Positions 60,989 through 64,000 of a stretch of 64,000 nucleotides of DNA are shown here, piece by piece. Source of the stretch: an uncultured Winogradskyella sp. (GTDB lineage Bacteria > Bacteroidota > Bacteroidia > Flavobacteriales > Flavobacteriaceae); assembly GCF_947498345.1 (NCBI RefSeq), contig NZ_CANMJY010000007.1:62001-126000 (forward strand). The letters run 5' to 3'. The notes beneath the pieces were generated by a model, which ran no database searches, was not told the DNA's origin, and was given only the letters and a program-made list of their open reading frames with translations. The position numbers and the translations under genes are program-made. The stretch's first letter is position 1. Every line of letters starts with the position of its first letter.

Positions 60989-61384
60989 ATGGCTAACAAA
61001 AACTTCATATCTAAAATTCATTTAGTTATTTCGGTATTGGTCGTAGCACCTGTAGCATTTATTTACGGATTTAACCCAAGCTCTAAGTTTGATATTCACC
61101 CAGAAACCATAGACGAAATCAATCAATTTAAGGCCATAATGGGTTTGTATTTAGGATTTGCTTTAATTTGGGTTTTAGGTGTTTTTAAGAAGAAATATTT
61201 AAAAGTAGCCCTCGTTACCAATACTGTTTTTATGTTGAGTCTAGGAGTGGGAAGAATTACTAGTTGGTTTATAGATGGCACGCCAACTTTTGAATATAGA
61301 TTTGGTGTTTTTGCAGAATTATTTTTAGGGTTTTATGGACTTTGGGTGCTAATAACTCAATATCAAGGCACCACAAATTCCTAA
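60989..61384 (+). CDS. DUF4345 family membrane protein
   Basis: Function unknown. Seen: four hydrophobic segments in 131 residues (IHLVISVLVVAPVAFIYGF, AIMGLYLGFALIWVLGVF, VALVTNTVFMLSLGVGRI, YRFGVFAELFLGFYGLWVLIT) with the DUF4345-like hallmark LGVGRITSWFIDGTP. It overlaps the opposite-strand tiny membrane protein by 36 nt. Confidence 0.82.
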   Translation: MANKNFISKIHLVISVLVVAPVAFIYGFNPSSKFDIHPETIDEINQFKAIMGLYLGFALIWVLGVFKKKYLKVALVTNTVFMLSLGVGRITSWFIDGTPTFEYRFGVFAELFLGFYGLWVLITQYQGTTNS

Positions 61385-61552
61385 ACTTATAATAACATAA
61401 ACGGTTGCAATTACAAACAAAACCTTTGCGGCCTTTCTATGCTTTTTAAGTATAGCGAACCCAATAATGGCTAATAGAATTGCTGGCCCAAACATTACGG
61501 CTAAGATTATAATAAGTAAACCATCTAAATTTCCAACCTCTAAAAGTGTCAT
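61349..61552 (-). CDS. Tiny two-helix membrane protein linked to the radical SAM gene
   Basis: 67 residues: MTLLEVGNLDGLLIIILAVMFGPAILLAIIGFAILKKHRKAAKV and a second helix ending GALILSY — two helices flanking a short basic loop. Not recognised as a named family. Its ATG overlaps the stop of the radical SAM gene by 4 nt (ATGA), a strong sign of cotranslation; the 36-nt antisense overlap with the DUF4345 gene is unusual but does not argue against it. Confidence 0.72.
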   Translation of the reverse strand: MTLLEVGNLDGLLIIILAVMFGPAILLAIIGFAILKKHRKAAKVLFVIATVYVIISLGICGALILSY

Positions 61553-62943
61553 ATAATTTCGTTTCTAAGTTTTTCTAATCTCGATTTTTTTTCATCTCTG
61601 TAAAACAGGTTCATGGTTTCAAAAGGTATAATTTTATTATCCTTATCTATAATGTGTACACACGATTTTTTAATGGCGCGTACATCAAAATTATAAGCAT
61701 CAATAAATTGCATGATAATTACCCTGAACAAATTATCATAACCTAAATCTGGCGCATCGATATTTGGCAAACAACACATAATAGATTTGAGGTTTTCCTC
61801 GGCAACTTCAACAGAATTTCCAGTGCTGAAAAGTTCAATCATTTTGGCGTGTAGCTGTTCATCTTGCTCGTATATAATCGTGTTCTTACTATTGTCTAAT
61901 AAATCATTAGGATTAATAAATCGTGTTAATGGAAAGACCTCGTCATCTAATTTTAAGGCATAACCCATCACTAAAGCATCAGGATTACAAGGTACAGGCA
62001 ACAAATCATCTGAGTTGAAAACAGTAGTCTGTTCCATGATTTTTCTTCGAACTTCAGTTAAAGTCATTCGATCTGTTTCAGGATTAAAGTTATCTAATCG
62101 TCCCGCTACTTGAGTTGGTTGAAGCGTAACACCTCTAACACACTTTTGTTTTAGCGCATAGTCGATAATTTTTCCTATTTCGTTATCGTTTAACCCTTTT
62201 TGAAGCGTAACTACTAAAGTAGTAGATAGATTTAGTTTGTTTAGATTTTCAATAGCTTTTTGGCGAGTTGTATTCAAATCTGCACGTCGTAATTCTTGCA
62301 AAACTGAATTTTCAAACGAATCAAATTGCAAATAAATTTCAAAATCTGGTGTGTAAGATTTCAAGCGTTTAGCAAACTCAAAATCATTGGCAATTTTAAG
62401 ACCATTGGTATTTAACATTAAATGCCTGATAGGTAAAGATTTTGCATAATCTAAAATCTCCCAAAATTGAGGATGAATAGTTGGTTCGCCACCAGAGATT
62501 TGAACCACATCAGGTTCTTTCTCATTTTTAACAATAGTGTCTAGCATTACTTTAACCTCTTCCAGAGTACGATGTCTTCCATAAGTTGGCGATGAACCTG
62601 CGTAGCACGTTGGACAAGTTAAATTGCATCGGTCTGTAACCTCTACGACTGTCAAGCAACTGTGTTGCTCATGGTCTGGACAAAGACCACAATCGTATGG
62701 ACAACCGTAATGCGTTTTGGTATTAAATGTATGTGGCGTTTCACTAGGTTTGTTGTAGTTCCTAATATTCTTATAATACTCAATATCATCTGCAATTAAC
62801 ACCTTAGAATTACCATGTTCATTACAGCGCTTTAGCATATAAACATTTTCATCTTCAAATACAATTTTAGCGTCAACACGTTTTAAGCACTCAGGACAAA
62901 GACTTAAAGTAAAATCGTAGTAAGTATATTTTCTAACCGGCAT
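61549..62943 (-). CDS. Radical SAM protein of the Tes/MJ0619-like family
   Basis: Radical SAM enzyme homologous in layout to archaeal tetraether synthase Tes and the pterin-methylating MJ0619 group. Seen: N-terminal cysteine pair C16/C19 (LCPECLKRV), then C40 in KRCNEHG, a second Cys cluster C81, C85, C88 and C96 (GCPYDCGLCPDHEQHSC) and the radical SAM triad C106-x3-C110-x2-C113 (DRCNLTCPTCYA). VVQISGGEPTIHP follows for SAM binding. The extra cysteines likely ligate auxiliary Fe-S clusters or a rubredoxin-like site. 464 residues. It overlaps the Lgt-like gene by 11 nt, so the substrate may be lipid or glycerol-linked. Confidence 0.88.
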   Translation of the reverse strand: MPVRKYTYYDFTLSLCPECLKRVDAKIVFEDENVYMLKRCNEHGNSKVLIADDIEYYKNIRNYNKPSETPHTFNTKTHYGCPYDCGLCPDHEQHSCLTVVEVTDRCNLTCPTCYAGSSPTYGRHRTLEEVKVMLDTIVKNEKEPDVVQISGGEPTIHPQFWEILDYAKSLPIRHLMLNTNGLKIANDFEFAKRLKSYTPDFEIYLQFDSFENSVLQELRRADLNTTRQKAIENLNKLNLSTTLVVTLQKGLNDNEIGKIIDYALKQKCVRGVTLQPTQVAGRLDNFNPETDRMTLTEVRRKIMEQTTVFNSDDLLPVPCNPDALVMGYALKLDDEVFPLTRFINPNDLLDNSKNTIIYEQDEQLHAKMIELFSTGNSVEVAEENLKSIMCCLPNIDAPDLGYDNLFRVIIMQFIDAYNFDVRAIKKSCVHIIDKDNKIIPFETMNLFYRDEKKSRLEKLRNEII

Positions 62944-63676
62944 TTATTGTTTTTTGAAGTATAAATTTTGAATAATACAACCAACAAATTACACATAATA
63001 ATTGTATAGTGCTTAAACCTAATATATAAAACACGTTAGGTTTTAAATATTCAATGAAAAACCGAAACACAAAATATAGTAGCATAAATAGCTTGAAGAG
63101 TTCACCGTTTTTTAATGTTAATTTATTTTGAATACTTTTTAGCCCTAAAAATAGCATAAACAGAAATATCAATTCGTAAAGCGAGGTTGGATGTCTAAGT
63201 AACCCATCGCCTAAATCCATTCCTAAGAATGTAGTCGTAACCTTTCCATAGGTAAATTCTTTAACACCCGAAAGAAAACAGCCAACACGACCAATAAAAA
63301 TTCCAAGTATTATTGGAAACACAAACAAATCGCCTGAAGATTGTTTTTCACCAATGATTTTTTTAGCTAATTCTACACCGAGTAACCCGCCAAATAAACC
63401 ACCCATTATAGTTTTAGTATTTAATAGCTGAATTAAATTTTGTTGAGAAAACACTACTATCGGATTTTCTAAAAGCCCAACTAACCGCGAGCCAATCAAA
63501 GCACCCAAAGCTGCTCCAAGAATAATGGATAAACGATTGCCAGAGCTTATAATATCGGTGCTTTTTCGCCTTAGAACGACATAGTATCTAAAGGCAATGA
63601 AAAATGCCATGTATTCTAAAACCAAATGAATGTTTATGGTGTAACCAAAAATTATAGGTTCAAACGGAATATTCAA
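62933..63676 (-). CDS. Divergent Lgt-like (prolipoprotein diacylglyceryl transferase family) membrane protein
   Basis: Polytopic membrane protein similar to phosphatidylglycerol-prolipoprotein diacylglyceryl transferase but altered. Seen: GGLFGGLLG after IM (Met91 at the position where Lgt has His before GGLIG), GRVGCFLSG with Arg130 kept and Cys133 where Lgt has Asn, HPTSLYELIF, and RFFIEYLKP with Arg205-Glu209 kept. The residues changed (E. coli Lgt His103 and Asn146 by my alignment) are important for Lgt activity, so this is unlikely to be the housekeeping enzyme. 247 residues, about seven hydrophobic segments. Translationally coupled (11-nt overlap) to a Tes-like radical SAM gene. Confidence 0.82.
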   Translation of the reverse strand: MNIPFEPIIFGYTINIHLVLEYMAFFIAFRYYVVLRRKSTDIISSGNRLSIILGAALGALIGSRLVGLLENPIVVFSQQNLIQLLNTKTIMGGLFGGLLGVELAKKIIGEKQSSGDLFVFPIILGIFIGRVGCFLSGVKEFTYGKVTTTFLGMDLGDGLLRHPTSLYELIFLFMLFLGLKSIQNKLTLKNGELFKLFMLLYFVFRFFIEYLKPNVFYILGLSTIQLLCVICWLYYSKFILQKTINAG

Positions 63677-63715
63677 AAAACGAGATTTATAGGTTTAGTG
63701 ATTAAGACCAGTTTT

Positions 63716-64000
63716 TTAAAATAAAGCTGTAACAATTTCATCAATTCCTGAAGCATATGCTTTAATAAGATCTTGTTTTTTTGCTATAGCTGTTTGCTCA
63801 TCATGGCTGTTAGTTCCAAAAAAAGGCTCAGTAATAATGCAAGGAGCAGCTGTATATTTTAACAAGTGTCCTCCGCGTTCAGTGACTTTAACTTTTTTAG
63901 TGAAGCGATTTCTTAAACCCAACGCTTCTAAAACATGTCTTTGCATTATTAAAGCCATCTTATACCCTTTTTTTGAGCTGTGATAATACAACATCTCCGT
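63716..64000 (-). CDS. N-acetylmuramoyl-L-alanine amidase-like, 5' end outside the window
   Basis: C-terminal end of an Amidase_3-type cell-wall hydrolase; the frame stays open to the right edge, so the N-terminus lies beyond 64000. Seen: LEALGLRNRFTKKVKVTERGGHLLKYTAAPCIITEPFFGTNSHDE, in which GGxLLxxTxxPxIxxEPFFxxN is the recognisable amidase-type C-terminal segment and the Glu is a likely catalytic residue. About 95 residues visible. It precedes the Lgt-like gene by 39 nt on the same strand. Confidence 0.7.
   Translation of the reverse strand, partial: TEMLYYHSSKKGYKMALIMQRHVLEALGLRNRFTKKVKVTERGGHLLKYTAAPCIITEPFFGTNSHDEQTAIAKKQDLIKAYASGIDEIVTALF

Overview
The window reads as AT-rich chromosomal DNA of a member of the Bacteroidota, most likely a marine Flavobacteriaceae. 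The evidence is internal. Promoters use the Bacteroidota -7 box TAnnTTTG with a TTTG -33 element. Two large secreted proteins end in type IX secretion (T9SS) sorting domains. Reg_prop/Y_Y_Y sensor architecture, head-GIN (DUF2807), DUF4175, M1/M28/S41 peptidases and SusC-like outer-membrane barrels are all present. No phage structural genes, intact insertion sequence, CRISPR array or rRNA operon was seen. One tRNA (Cys) is present.

Layout. 1-7.5 kb: 3' end-truncated MltD-like transglycosylase, pgk, DNA polymerase III delta', a Skp-like chaperone, a methyltransferase, and mnmG bracketed by two parS-like palindromes. 7.5-28 kb: ybeY, a giant DUF4175 membrane protein, alkB, gltX, an SPFH protein, glnS, folB, tRNA-Cys, several lipoproteins, a small YbjQ/zinc-ribbon/GIN operon and rnr. 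28.0-28.6 kb: a gene-free, very AT-rich stretch with a cluster of DnaA-box-like 9-mers, which I propose as a candidate replication origin. 28.6-45 kb: rpiB, a CDF metal exporter, OmpA-like protein, rnpA-ctp, a GCS2-CBS fusion paired with an AstE-like hydrolase, an S24 repressor with an elaborate divergent operator, M1 and S8 peptidases, an MBL hydrolase and a Na+/H+ antiporter. 45-54 kb: a surface module of two T9SS-exported repeat proteins flanking a membrane-bound propeller-LytTR regulator. 54-64 kb: lepA, outer-membrane receptor, PD40 lipoprotein, M28 peptidase, and an operon containing an Lgt-like membrane protein, a Tes/MJ0619-type radical SAM enzyme and a tiny membrane protein, next to a truncated amidase gene at the right edge.

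How it works together. Much of the window is translation and tRNA/RNA maintenance (gltX, glnS, mnmG, ybeY, rnr, rnpA, lepA, tRNA-Cys) and envelope biology (MltD, amidase, Skp-like, OmpA, S41, lipoproteins). The combination of parS sites, mnmG, rnpA and an AT-rich DnaA-box-like cluster within about 28 kb suggests an origin-proximal segment, although gene orientation right of 28 kb does not switch to the + strand as clearly as expected.

Most interesting points: the parS pair, the candidate oriC, and the Lgt-paralogue/radical SAM cassette, in which the Lgt-like protein has lost the His and Asn expected of a lipoprotein diacylglyceryl transferase while keeping the Arg/Glu pair. This suggests an undescribed envelope-lipid modification.
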